Assembly (NCBI GenBank): GCA_018268375.1
Contig: JAFDWS010000002.1
Location: 372,001 to 436,000 of the forward strand
DNA length: 64,000 nt
Reading direction: 5' to 3'
Origin: Armatimonadota bacterium
Lineage (GTDB): Bacteria; Armatimonadota; Fimbriimonadia; Fimbriimonadales; Fimbriimonadaceae
The position numbers and the translations under genes are program-made. This document shows, one piece after another, positions 8,548-16,328 of the stretch. Each line of letters opens with the position of its first letter. Position 1 is the first letter of the stretch. A model generated the notes under the pieces. That model saw only the letters and a list, made by a program, of their open reading frames with translations. It was not told the DNA's origin and ran no database searches.

Positions 8548-8745
8548 ATGACAAACACATTTAACCTGGAACAGGCCCAAGTTATGCTTGCGCAGGGAAA
8601 GGACATGGAAGGCCGGGTCAATGACGGGTTTCTCCTTTGGAACACAGTCAGGCTAGAAAAGGGAGTGCTGCAGTTTTACAGCAACGGTCATTGGTTTCGT
8701 GTCGGCAATCCGGACACATGGGTGTTCCGGGAACGTGCAGACTAG
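8548..8745 (+). CDS. hypothetical small protein
   Basis: 65 residues (MTNTFNLEQAQVML...), with an aromatic C-terminal half (YSNGHWFRVGNPDTWVF) that could form a small beta-sheet. Not recognised. It sits 15 bases after pyrE; a TACGCT box ends 7 nt before the ATG. Confidence 0.65.
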   Translation: MTNTFNLEQAQVMLAQGKDMEGRVNDGFLLWNTVRLEKGVLQFYSNGHWFRVGNPDTWVFRERAD

Positions 8746-8779
8746 TCCATAAACACCCTGCGGGTACACTGGTCGCGTT

Positions 8780-9505
8780 ATGTACGAAAAGGAAAAACTG
8801 CTGTTGCCAGAATTTCCGCGGACGATGCACCTCCCCATCGAGCCGAACGCTCACAGCGACGACAAGGTAGCGTCGGTGGGTGAACTTCGTGCATTGCTCA
8901 AGGAACCCTTGGCCGTGCAAGAAAAGCTCTGTGGCGCCAACTGCGGTGTTGCACTTTTCGAAGGACAGCCGATTGTCAGGAACCGTAACCACATCCTGAA
9001 CAAGGCCTACCCTAAACGGAACACACCGGCCAAAGAGCAGTTTTCAAGCATTTGGACTTGGTTGTACGAGCATGTCGACAACCTTGCACGCCTGAACAAA
9101 CTCGCCGATGACACTGTCGGGGTTTACGGCGAGTGGCTGTTTGCTGAAAACGTCATTTCTTACGACCGACTGCCAGACTGGTTTGTGGCATACGACGTCT
9201 ACGTGCCGCACACAAGCAAGTTCATGCCGCCAGACCAGGCGACAGACCTGTTGCAAGAAGCCGGCTTCTCAGTGGTGCCCATCTTGGCCACTGGCGTGTT
9301 CACACCCGAAGCGTTGTTAGAACTGCGTGACGGACCGAGTGAATTCTCAACCACTTCGCCTCGAGAAGGCATCTTCATCAAGGCAGCACAAGCCAATTGG
9401 GACGCCATGCGCTACAAGATGGTGGCACCATGGTTCAAGACCGACGAAGACTGGAACAAGAAAGCGCTCGTCAAGAACAAACTTGCCAAAAAGGCAAGAG
9501 TTTAA
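8780..9505 (+). CDS. RNA ligase, Rnl2-like nucleotidyltransferase
   Basis: 241-residue covalent nucleotidyltransferase. Motif I is EKLCGANCG with the adenylated Lys (usual K-x-D/x-G), an RNRNHI segment fits motif Ia, VYGEWLFAEN and WFVAYDVY fit motif III, EGIFIKAA is motif IV and RYKMVAPWF motif V. The protein ends shortly after motif V with a basic tail, as in minimal RNA ligases. Seals RNA nicks, for example tRNA cut by host anticodon nucleases, which fits the large tRNA load of this phage. A TACACT box lies 9 nt before the ATG. Confidence 0.88.
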   Translation: MYEKEKLLLPEFPRTMHLPIEPNAHSDDKVASVGELRALLKEPLAVQEKLCGANCGVALFEGQPIVRNRNHILNKAYPKRNTPAKEQFSSIWTWLYEHVDNLARLNKLADDTVGVYGEWLFAENVISYDRLPDWFVAYDVYVPHTSKFMPPDQATDLLQEAGFSVVPILATGVFTPEALLELRDGPSEFSTTSPREGIFIKAAQANWDAMRYKMVAPWFKTDEDWNKKALVKNKLAKKARV

Positions 9506-11229
9506 GCACGCACCAGCTTGTTGTCGGACAATGCAGGCCCAAGGAAGACTTGGTCGTCTTTGACTTCGACCAGCGCGTTGCGGCGCAAATTGCCCAAGTA
9601 GGCCCCAAAAGTGCCACCACTGACGGTGAAGCCTGCTTGGGCACCAAGCTCTGTCCGCGACAAACCTGACGGATGTGCGGCAAGCACGGCGTCAAGCATC
9701 TTTCGCTCGCCGGCCCGCAGGGCAGAACGCCACATGTCTAAGACCTCTTGTTTGGTCTGTGGCTGCTGCTTGCTGACACCCACGTGCGAGCAACCCTCAG
9801 GCGTCAAGGACATTTCACCACTTGTCTCAGACACCAATCCTTGGCGCTTGAGGTTGCCCATATAAGCCATAAACGTGCCACCCTTGTGAGCAAACCTGCT
9901 CAACGTGCCCAATTGCGGCCGAGTGAGCTTCATTGGATGGTAGCGACCGAGCGTCGCCAGTATGCGGCGTTCTCCCGCGCGCAAGTAGTCGCCAGTGTCG
10001 GGCACTTGTATTGGCATGGGTGATTCTGCGACCCTTAGCTTCCGCTTTCGGGGCGCAGACTGTTTCTTGGACGCGTCGTCCATCGGTTCTTCCTCGGCAT
10101 CGGCGTCCAAGGCAGCACGAATGACCCCCAGTTGCTTGCGCGCCTTGGTCAACGCTGCCTTGAGCGCAGCGACAGGCTCTGCGCCTTCGGCTTTGCCTTT
10201 TTCGTACGCTGACTGGACAGCTTTTTGGTCGACCACGGGCGCGCCTTGCTTTGCACGCAACTGTCTTTCCAAAACCTCAATGCGCGACAATGCTTCCTCT
10301 AAGTTTTGGGCTTGCTCTTCGGACTGTGCCTCAAGGCCTTGGAACTGGGCCAGCATAGCCTTGACCGCCTTGGGCGCAGGAGGAGCGGGCGGTGCCACTT
10401 TCCCCGGCTCTGGGTGTGTGGTCTGAATGCTCCCTGGCCGCACTGCAATGACTTCATCACAGTCCAAGGCGGGGCCGACCGCGTAAAAGTCGCCCGGTTG
10501 AAGTTTCTTGAGCGACATTCGGCCTTCTTTGTCGAAACCAAGTTCGTCACCGGCCCGTTTGACGTCAATGTCCAAATTAGTGCGACCAATGAACTTGTTC
10601 AGCAGTTCGGCCGCCGTGTCTTTGTGCAACTTAGCGATGCGTTGTGTGGCGAGCACGGCAGAAAAGCCACGCTTGCGCCCTTTAGTGCACAAGTCGATGA
10701 CCGCGTGCAAAGACTCTGACTCTCCATAGCCGCGCTCTGGACAGTAATTATGGGCTTCATCAATGACCACCAAAAGAGGGCGCCACAACGTCCGCGGCAG
10801 GTGCATCAGCTCTTCTAAGAACAAACGCACGAACTTCTTTCGGTCGTCCAAGCTTAAGTCGTACAGGTCGATGACCGCCGAGGCACCAAGTTCGACCAAT
10901 TTGCGGCAAAGCAACTTGGCAGTCTTCACGCTTGTGGGTACGTCACCCTCTGCGCCCACCAGGACATAATCGAACCTCTCGCGCAAGCTCGCGAACTCTC
11001 CTTCGGGGTCAAGCACGATTTGTTGGACACGGCCATGAGTCTGCTCAAGCATGTACCGGAGCATGTACGACTTGCCGCCACCTGAATTGGCCTGCACCAA
11101 ACAACGGGTCGAGACTAGTTTTTCAAGGTCGACGCCGACTGTGCCAGCAGCGCGCTTTTTATCGAACTTCAAAGTGTGCCTTTCAGACAAAACTTTGTCC
11201 AGTATACCCACGGTTGCATTTACAGACAT
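9502..11229 (-). CDS. HerA/FtsK-type ATPase with tandem C-terminal winged-helix repeats
   Basis: 575 residues. A DUF87/HerA-type ATPase core with Walker A (QANSGGGKSY, about residues 46-55), Walker B (LLVVIDEAHNY, about 152-162) and an ATQR sensor segment. Then a Pro/Ala-rich linker, a coiled coil (about 300-380) and two homologous about 60-residue winged-helix units, each starting LRAGER and containing GGTF-AY-GNL-R, most likely an internal duplication that binds DNA. HerA ATPases pump or remodel DNA with a nuclease partner; here DNA processing or packaging support is plausible. A CATAAT box lies upstream of the ATG, divergent from the next gene. Confidence 0.9.
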   Translation of the reverse strand: MSVNATVGILDKVLSERHTLKFDKKRAAGTVGVDLEKLVSTRCLVQANSGGGKSYMLRYMLEQTHGRVQQIVLDPEGEFASLRERFDYVLVGAEGDVPTSVKTAKLLCRKLVELGASAVIDLYDLSLDDRKKFVRLFLEELMHLPRTLWRPLLVVIDEAHNYCPERGYGESESLHAVIDLCTKGRKRGFSAVLATQRIAKLHKDTAAELLNKFIGRTNLDIDVKRAGDELGFDKEGRMSLKKLQPGDFYAVGPALDCDEVIAVRPGSIQTTHPEPGKVAPPAPPAPKAVKAMLAQFQGLEAQSEEQAQNLEEALSRIEVLERQLRAKQGAPVVDQKAVQSAYEKGKAEGAEPVAALKAALTKARKQLGVIRAALDADAEEEPMDDASKKQSAPRKRKLRVAESPMPIQVPDTGDYLRAGERRILATLGRYHPMKLTRPQLGTLSRFAHKGGTFMAYMGNLKRQGLVSETSGEMSLTPEGCSHVGVSKQQPQTKQEVLDMWRSALRAGERKMLDAVLAAHPSGLSRTELGAQAGFTVSGGTFGAYLGNLRRNALVEVKDDQVFLGPALSDNKLVRA

Positions 11230-11243
11230 AGTCGTGTCATATT

Positions 11244-11531
11244 ATGCCCGTGGCACACAAATTGACAGACGAACAGTACACAGCGTTATTGGCCGCTCCT
11301 GGGCCTGGCGGCATCGACACCGTGAAAGAGTGGTTCGGCGAAGTCTTATGCGCCCTCATACGAGAAAACGAAGGGTTCAGCGGCAAACGACCGCTAGGCG
11401 ACAGCGCCTGGAGCTTCGAACTCGATGAAATCGCAGACGCGCATGTTCCAGGGTGTCACGGTGACGAGGTCTGGCTCGAGGTCATTGAGCGCTTGTTCGC
11501 TGAAACCGGACTTGTGACAAAAGTTGCCTGA
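11244..11531 (+). CDS. hypothetical protein
   Basis: 95 residues, acidic and helical (WFGEVLCALIRENEGFSG, DEVWLEVIERLFAETGL). Not recognised. Divergent from the HerA-like gene across a 14-base gap and followed 11 bases later by the radical SAM gene, so probably the first gene of a short operon. Confidence 0.65.
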   Translation: MPVAHKLTDEQYTALLAAPGPGGIDTVKEWFGEVLCALIRENEGFSGKRPLGDSAWSFELDEIADAHVPGCHGDEVWLEVIERLFAETGLVTKVA

Positions 11532-11542
11532 CACACCGCATC

Positions 11543-12355
11543 GTGACCAAACCTAAGCTGCTCAACCCAGGTCGCGGGTTTGTTGCCGCTTATGACTTCA
11601 GCATAAGCGGTTTGACCCTTACGCCAGGTTGTGTCCTACGATGTTCGTACTGCTACAGCCCGACCATCCTTCATAAATCGCTTGAGCAATTTGGCCAAGA
11701 CGGCAAGCTTGTCAAGCTATCCTTTGACAAATGGGAGTCACTTGTCAAGTCAGAGGTTGACAAAGCAAGTGGAAAGACGGTTTACATGAACGTGATGACC
11801 GACCCTTACCAGCCACACACGCGCAAGTACACTCGGCATCTTCTCGAGGCTTTTCTTGAGCACCGACCTTCCAAGCTGGTCGTCCAAACTCGCTCCCCGT
11901 TGGCTGCACAGGACATCGACGTCATGCAGAAGTTTGGAGAAACCATCAGGCTCAATGTTACTATCGACACGAACGACGATGCCGTGCGGAAACATTTTTC
12001 ACCGACCGCGCCAGGCCTGGAAGCCCGATGGCGCATGATTGAGTCGGCATCCAATGTTGGGATTCCTGTTTGTGTCACTTGCACCCCGACGCTGCCCTTT
12101 ACACGGAAACGGTCTGAGGTGCTCCAGTGGTGTGACAGAATCAACTCCCTTCCCACTGTCAGTCACGTTGTCGTACAAGAGTTTCACGACGGCCGTTTGA
12201 CAAAAACATCGCCAGAAGGGCTCGAGGTGTCCGAGAACTATGACTGGTTCTTCGAGCAGGGCGGGTACATGCGTTTAGTCGCGTTGCTTCAGTCTAATTT
12301 GCGCGTACCTGTCATGGACGGCAAGCCTGGTTTTGGACCTTGGGCACCAAATTGA
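11543..12355 (+). CDS. radical SAM protein (SplB-like group)
   Basis: 270 residues with a GTG start. The [4Fe-4S] ligands are C30, C34 and C37 in CVLRCSYCYSP, followed by strands such as VYMNVMTDPYQP, KLVVQTRSPL and IRLNVTID that fit a partial TIM barrel, the layout of the COG1533 photolyase-like radical SAM group. No second cluster domain is visible. The reaction is unknown; DNA-lesion repair or RNA/protein modification are options. It is transcribed with the small gene upstream. Confidence 0.88.
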   Translation: MTKPKLLNPGRGFVAAYDFSISGLTLTPGCVLRCSYCYSPTILHKSLEQFGQDGKLVKLSFDKWESLVKSEVDKASGKTVYMNVMTDPYQPHTRKYTRHLLEAFLEHRPSKLVVQTRSPLAAQDIDVMQKFGETIRLNVTIDTNDDAVRKHFSPTAPGLEARWRMIESASNVGIPVCVTCTPTLPFTRKRSEVLQWCDRINSLPTVSHVVVQEFHDGRLTKTSPEGLEVSENYDWFFEQGGYMRLVALLQSNLRVPVMDGKPGFGPWAPN

Positions 12356-12370
12356 GGTATCTTGCGCCTT

Positions 12371-12982
12371 ATGGAACTCGGCAATATGTTGTTTGGGAAT
12401 GCGCGCGGGGTGCATCCAGTCGACCGAAGCCTGCAAGAAGCATTTTTAGACCGCGTTCTTACACCACTCGGGTTCGACGGATATGGGCACCCTGAAAATG
12501 GCACGCCCGAAGGGTGGACTGTCTTGGAGCCGATGGGGCACACTAACGGGGTGTTCACTATTCGGCCTTATTGGTGGGGCGACTGCCTGTGTGGGTGGGA
12601 CGAAATAGCATTGGAAGTAACACATTCTCCAGAGTGCTATCAGACACGATTGGGACTGTTGCGGTCTGACGATTTTAGCGAGAATGGACTCAAGAGGTAC
12701 GACAGTGAACGCACCAAATTGTGCAAAGAAATGGGACTCGACCCACACAAGGGTTCTGAAGTGCACTGCACATGCGACTTTCCTGAAAGGTACGACCAGT
12801 GGTTCGAACAAAACAAACTGGGCACCGAAGGGCACCGCAATGATTGCCCGATTGTAGCGCCGAACTTTGAATGCGAACCACTCGGACTGACCATCAAGGT
12901 CTACAAGTACTTCATGCGGGACAGCTATTCGAACGTGTACATGGACGAAGGTGTGTTAGACAGACTTGCTGCGTTGGTTTAA
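12371..12982 (+). CDS. hypothetical protein
   Basis: 203 residues from the ATG of MELGNMLFG; a TTG 9 bases upstream is possible, but the ATG sits 7 nt after a TATCTT box. Contains a Trp/Cys-rich middle (PYWWGDCLCGWDE) and Cys pairs (VHCTCDFP, NDCPIV, FECEP) that may bind zinc. Repeated as a type in phage genomes but with no function I can name. Confidence 0.7.
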   Translation: MELGNMLFGNARGVHPVDRSLQEAFLDRVLTPLGFDGYGHPENGTPEGWTVLEPMGHTNGVFTIRPYWWGDCLCGWDEIALEVTHSPECYQTRLGLLRSDDFSENGLKRYDSERTKLCKEMGLDPHKGSEVHCTCDFPERYDQWFEQNKLGTEGHRNDCPIVAPNFECEPLGLTIKVYKYFMRDSYSNVYMDEGVLDRLAALV

Positions 12983-13009
12983 GACCCAAGTCCGTGGTAC
13001 ACTGAGCGC

Positions 13010-13723
13010 ATGTGGATTATTTTTGCGGCAGTAGGGTTGTTCGCGCCGTTAATCACTACTCCGTTCATACAGAGCTCCAGTCCGAAGGTAAAAGAGTTCT
13101 TACTCCCGTTTGGTGCCAGCCTTATTGTGACCAACGTCCTCGTGCATTTGCTGCCCGAGGCATTGAGGGCGCATCCTGGAGCAGGCTGGGCAGCCATGAC
13201 GGGCTTCGCCGCCTGCTTTTTGGCCGCATCCATGCTTGTGACGTGTCCGCACGACCATCGACACTGCGACAACCAAGCCCATGACCAAAAGAACTCGCTC
13301 GTCGCTTCGTTCCTGTTGCTGGGTCTCTCTGTGCACGCTTTTTTGGACGGCGTGTCCCTTTGTGCGCTATCAAGGAACAGCGACATCGGCGCGATGTTCG
13401 GTTTGATTTTGCACCGCGGCTTTGACGGTGTTGCCCTGCTCGCCCTCGCGGGCGCGAACCGTTTCGACCTGGAAAAAACTCGAGCCATTTTCAACTCAAT
13501 CGTCGCTACGTCCGTCGCCGGCTTCATCGTCGCTTGGATTGGGGCAATGAACTGGTTGCCAGTCGGCGTGCTCATGGGATTTGCAACGGGTGTCTTGCTA
13601 TACGTAGTCGCCACAGACGTCATACCTGCGACACACAGGAACAACAAACCCGGCACCAATGCTCTGGCGTGGGTGGCAGGCGCGATTGCGATTCTAGGAT
13701 TGACTGAGTCCTTCCCCCACTGA
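13010..13723 (+). CDS. ZIP-family divalent metal transporter
   Basis: 237 residues with about seven to eight hydrophobic helices, as in ZIP (ZupT-like) permeases that import Zn2+, Fe2+ or Mn2+. The signature His residues are in HLLPEAL, GLSVHAFLDGVSL (TM4) and ILHRGFDGVAL (TM5), and a His/Asp-rich cytosolic loop (CPHDHRHCDNQAHD) sits between TM3 and TM4 where ZIP proteins carry metal-sensing histidines. The ATG is exactly 6 nt after a TACACT box. A metal importer on a phage is rare and suggests control of host metal supply during infection. Confidence 0.93.
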   Translation: MWIIFAAVGLFAPLITTPFIQSSSPKVKEFLLPFGASLIVTNVLVHLLPEALRAHPGAGWAAMTGFAACFLAASMLVTCPHDHRHCDNQAHDQKNSLVASFLLLGLSVHAFLDGVSLCALSRNSDIGAMFGLILHRGFDGVALLALAGANRFDLEKTRAIFNSIVATSVAGFIVAWIGAMNWLPVGVLMGFATGVLLYVVATDVIPATHRNNKPGTNALAWVAGAIAILGLTESFPH

Positions 13724-13729
13724 GAAACC

Positions 13730-14188
13730 ATGTACGTACCATTCGACCAATACGCGGCCAATTGCGACGGCAAAGACTGGGAAGACCGGTACAGGCACAT
13801 CGACGCTGCTTATGAGGCCAAAAAACGGTACCTCGACAACCCAAGCACGGAGCTACGGGAGCAAATTGCCGATTGTGCAGTGCTCAGTGGCAGACCCGAT
13901 GTGTGGGAATGCGTGCTCGGAGACATGGAACCACCAATACCCGAGCTGTGTCACGCTATAAAGCGCAAAAAGCTGTGGGTCATGGTTGTGTCACAGGCTC
14001 TCGGCGCACGCAAAGAAGGACTGGAAATGGGCACAATCCATCCAGCCGTCGTCAGCATGTTGACAATGCTCGCTGAGACCTATGGTGGTAAGCAAATTTG
14101 GAAAGACGTTTTTGGCGCGCTCGACTGGAAAGGACTGGAGATGCCCGTCGACACAATGTTTGACAAAGTCAAAGAAGATTTGAAGTGA
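13730..14188 (+). CDS. hypothetical protein
   Basis: 152 residues, helical, charged (AYEAKKRYLDNPSTELREQ), no membrane segment, not recognised. Starts 7 bases after the ZIP transporter stop, so likely co-transcribed. Confidence 0.65.
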   Translation: MYVPFDQYAANCDGKDWEDRYRHIDAAYEAKKRYLDNPSTELREQIADCAVLSGRPDVWECVLGDMEPPIPELCHAIKRKKLWVMVVSQALGARKEGLEMGTIHPAVVSMLTMLAETYGGKQIWKDVFGALDWKGLEMPVDTMFDKVKEDLK

Positions 14189-14225
14189 CCTGTATTTTGC
14201 TCAAAATTTGTGTCATACTTGTGAT

Positions 14226-14729
14226 ATGGGACTGGACATCAGTTACTATCAAAAGGTCGAGTACGTCCGACCGCACAACGAAGACCACGAATACGACTAC
14301 AATACGCAGACCAGCATCTATGTGAACAAGGATTTTGCCGAAAGAGCCGATGGGCTCAAAACAGGCGTGTACAACGTGACCGGTGAGCAGGACGGGTTCC
14401 GAGCCGGCAGTTATGGCGGGTACAACGCATGGCGCCGACAACTTGCTGCAATGGTCGGAGTGACACCAGAGCAAATTTGGGAAGGCGAAGTGCAACCTGA
14501 ACAAGTACCGTTCTACGAACTCATCAACTTCTCTGACTGCGAAGGGGTCATCGGTCCCAAAACGTCTCTCAAGCTTGCGAAAGACTTTATCCAGTATGAA
14601 TCGAAGGTCGAGCCGTTCGTCCACACATTGGAAGATTGGTACGAACGGGAACACTTCGTAGCCAGGTACGCTGATTGGAAAAGAGCGTTTGAAACGGCGG
14701 CCGGCGAAGGTGCTGTATGCTTCCACTGA
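14226..14729 (+). CDS. hypothetical protein, MGLDIS-type phage family
   Basis: 167 residues. The N-terminal MGLDISYYQKVEYV followed by a YNTQTSIYVN and a GSYGGYNAWRRQLAAMVG segment resembles a widespread phage family of unknown function whose members start MGLDI. The ATG is 6 nt after a CATACT box, so the upstream in-frame codon was not used. It is followed at once by a small hairpin and T-run. Confidence 0.75.
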   Translation: MGLDISYYQKVEYVRPHNEDHEYDYNTQTSIYVNKDFAERADGLKTGVYNVTGEQDGFRAGSYGGYNAWRRQLAAMVGVTPEQIWEGEVQPEQVPFYELINFSDCEGVIGPKTSLKLAKDFIQYESKVEPFVHTLEDWYEREHFVARYADWKRAFETAAGEGAVCFH

Positions 14730-14750
14730 GGTCAAAAAGACCTATTTTTT
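14729..14750 (+). terminator. short intrinsic terminator
   Basis: A 5-bp stem (14729-14733 with 14739-14743) with an A5 loop is followed by a run of six T. It separates the protein-coding operon from the tRNA-Gln unit. The stem is short, so strength is uncertain. Confidence 0.5.
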
Positions 14751-14782
14751 AGAACAAACAGGTCGGACACACGTCTTTTGTG

Positions 14783-14788
14783 TATAAT
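14783..14788 (+). promoter_or_regulatory. -10 box (TATAAT) of the tRNA-Gln transcription unit
   Basis: A consensus TATAAT preceded by TG lies just after the terminator and about 290 bases before the first tRNA-Gln. No clear TTGACA is visible at the right distance. The long leader between this box and the tRNAs holds GC-rich inverted repeats and a small poly-Gln ORF. Confidence 0.55.
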
Positions 14789-14894
14789 AACGTTTGCGGG
14801 CTCGTCCCGGACGCCGCTTGTGTGGAACATCACTCCCAGTCATGGCTTGTGACCACCCCGGCCGCCGGAAAGGCCAGCCCGCTCCTGAAACCTA

Positions 14895-14996
14895 ATGAAC
14901 ACGACCAACCTACTCAAGGTTCGCGAACTGAGCGATACGCTCGGTCGCCTCGTCGTGTTCCAGCAACAGCAGCAACAAGCGCGCCCTGTCGCGTGA
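14895..14996 (+). CDS. candidate leader peptide with six consecutive Gln codons
   Basis: A 33-codon ORF (MNTTNLLKVRELSDTLGR, then LVVFQQQQQQARPVA) in the leader of the tRNA-Gln cluster. The six Gln codons mix CAG and CAA, the two codons read by the tRNAs encoded 80 bases downstream. This is the layout of an attenuation leader that senses charged tRNA, but I see no clean terminator/antiterminator pair and no strong ribosome-binding site. Gln runs also occur in a structural protein of this window, so chance is possible. Confidence 0.35.
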   Translation: MNTTNLLKVRELSDTLGRLVVFQQQQQQARPVA

Positions 14997-15075
14997 GCTG
15001 AACTGTAGCTTCTTCAACGAAACCAACTCATCAGCCACAACACGCGGCATGGGCGCTCTCGAGCACAATTTAAGC

Positions 15076-15159
15076 TGGAGCGTAGGCGAATTGGTAGAGC
15101 CGCCTGACTTTGAATCAGGACTCCGAAAGGTGGGGGTTCGAGACCTCCCGCTCCAGCCA
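15076..15159 (+). tRNA. trnQ: tRNA-Gln (anticodon UUG), CCA encoded
   Basis: Acceptor 15076-15082 pairs with 15149-15155, G73, then CCA. The anticodon stem CCTGA/TCAGG encloses CTTTGAA, giving TTG. The U1-A72 pair and G73 are Gln identity features. Oddly, the variable region is about 12 nt and the D-arm looks Leu-like, so the body resembles a type II tRNA. Confidence 0.85.
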
Positions 15160-15165
15160 GCAAAT

Positions 15166-15241
15166 ACCAGACTAGTCTAGCGGTAGTGACGCCGGGTTCT
15201 GACCCCGGAAGGCGTTGGTTCGAATCCACGGTCTGGTGCCA
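15166..15241 (+). tRNA. trnQ: tRNA-Gln (anticodon CUG), CCA encoded
   Basis: 7-bp acceptor ACCAGAC/GTCTGGT, G73 and CCA. Anticodon stem CCGGG/CCCGG with loop TTCTGAC, anticodon CTG. The T-stem has one irregular (bulged) position. Confidence 0.88.
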
Positions 15242-15244
15242 CAC

Positions 15245-15318
15245 ACCCGGTTCGTCTAGCGGTAGGATAAATGGTTTTGGCCCATTTGAGCGGAGTTCGA
15301 ATCTCTGACCGGGTGCCA
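15245..15318 (+). tRNA. trnQ: tRNA-Gln (anticodon UUG), CCA encoded
   Basis: Acceptor ACCCGGT/ACCGGGT, G73 and CCA; anticodon stem AATGG/CCATT with loop TTTTGGC, anticodon TTG. Normal short variable loop. Confidence 0.9.
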
Positions 15319-15324
15319 CTTTAC

Positions 15325-15404
15325 TCCCGGGTCGTCTACCAGGTTAGGATAGGGCGCTTTGAACGCCCAGAAGGTTTTAGGTTCGAGTCCTCCCCCGGGA
15401 GCCA
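15325..15404 (+). tRNA. trnQ: tRNA-Gln (anticodon UUG), CCA encoded
   Basis: Acceptor TCCCGGG/CCCGGGA, G73 and CCA; anticodon stem GGGCG/CGCCC with loop CTTTGAA, anticodon TTG. The T-stem pairs over only three strong base pairs. Fourth consecutive Gln tRNA. Confidence 0.82.
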
Positions 15405-15430
15405 AAACACATACTTGTATAAGCACGTAC

Positions 15431-16237
15431 ATGAGTTCGAATGCACGTGCTTACAAACCAAGGGCCAAGCGTAGCCCCATTTGGTTGATGCCAGCGGAAG
15501 AATTCGCCAAACTTGTGAAAAACTCCGTAACATACACTGAGATACTAAGTTACTGGGGGCTGCAGAACAGAGGCGGCAGTCATCGCACCTTGCGTGACAG
15601 GATACAGTTTGAAGGTCTAGACGATACTCACATAAGTTCACTAAGTTCTGGTTTGAAAGCTGGCAGACACACAGAAGTGCCAGTGACTGAGTATCTCCAA
15701 TTCCATGGTCGGCCTATCGGGGGCAACTTGCTCAAGGCGAAACTCTTCAAATATCAACTCAAGGAAAACGTGTGCGAACTGTGTGGTCAAGAGCCCGTGT
15801 GGAATGGTGCGACACTAACTCTGCAAATCGACCATGTCAATGGCGACAGGCTAGACAACCGCTTGGAAAACTTGCGCATTCTTTGTCCCAATTGTCACTC
15901 GCAGACAGAAACATTTTGTGGAAGGAACTCGATGCGAGGTCAAAGACGTCAATGTCCAGACTGTGGAACGCGCCAATCTAAAGGAAGCAAGCGATGTCAG
16001 CAGTGTGAATGCATCAGGCGCAGTTTGGCCAGCCGAAAAATTACCTACCCCGCGCCTGAAGAACTCCACGCACTCGTTTGGGCAAAACCGGTGATACAAG
16101 TCGCCCGAGAACTAGGAGTCTCAGATGCTGCCGTGCACAAAATGTGCAACAAACTAGGGGTAGAAAAGCCACCTCAAGGCTATCACTTAAAGGGCAAGCC
16201 TCGAGCACGAAAAAGGGAGCCGTTGCCTGGTTGCTAG
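15431..16237 (+). CDS. free-standing HNH homing-type endonuclease
   Basis: 268 residues from MSSNARAYKPRAK. Central HNH/zinc-finger core: CELCGQEPVW, LTLQIDHVNGDRLDNRLENLRILCPNCHSQ, then a second Cys-rich knuckle (CPDCGTRQS, CQQCECIRR) and a C-terminal helix-turn-helix (VIQVARELGVSDAAVHKMCNKLG) that probably reads DNA. It starts 7 nt after a TATAAG box right behind the fourth tRNA-Gln, and its 3' end runs into a tRNA-like sequence. Such genes usually spread by cutting intronless or empty sites. Confidence 0.92.
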   Translation: MSSNARAYKPRAKRSPIWLMPAEEFAKLVKNSVTYTEILSYWGLQNRGGSHRTLRDRIQFEGLDDTHISSLSSGLKAGRHTEVPVTEYLQFHGRPIGGNLLKAKLFKYQLKENVCELCGQEPVWNGATLTLQIDHVNGDRLDNRLENLRILCPNCHSQTETFCGRNSMRGQRRQCPDCGTRQSKGSKRCQQCECIRRSLASRKITYPAPEELHALVWAKPVIQVARELGVSDAAVHKMCNKLGVEKPPQGYHLKGKPRARKREPLPGC

Positions 16238-16291
16238 TCAGGGACCTTCACACTTAGATAGTGGATGCTCTTGCATCTGAGCTACAACGGC
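16219..16291 (-). other. degenerate tRNA-like cloverleaf
   Basis: On the minus strand a 7-bp acceptor (GCCGTTG/CAACGGC), a D-stem GCTC/GAGC in a GTAGCTCAG context, a 3-bp-core anticodon arm with TCT in the anticodon position and a 4-bp T-stem can be drawn. It lacks U33, the D-loop GG and the T-loop TTC, so it is not a normal tRNA. It overlaps the last 19 bases of the HNH gene. Confidence 0.3.
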
Positions 16292-16328
16292 ATGCATTTG
16301 TATTGTACCACTTTGACCTCAAACAAGA

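Noticed and set aside
9995..10426. Open frame opposite the HerA-like gene
   Set aside because: Shadow of a 575-residue ATPase with intact Walker motifs.
14780..15001. 73-codon open frame through the tRNA-Gln leader
   Set aside because: Its start overlaps the TATAAT box itself and its composition is unlike the local genes; the poly-Gln ORF in another frame is the better candidate.
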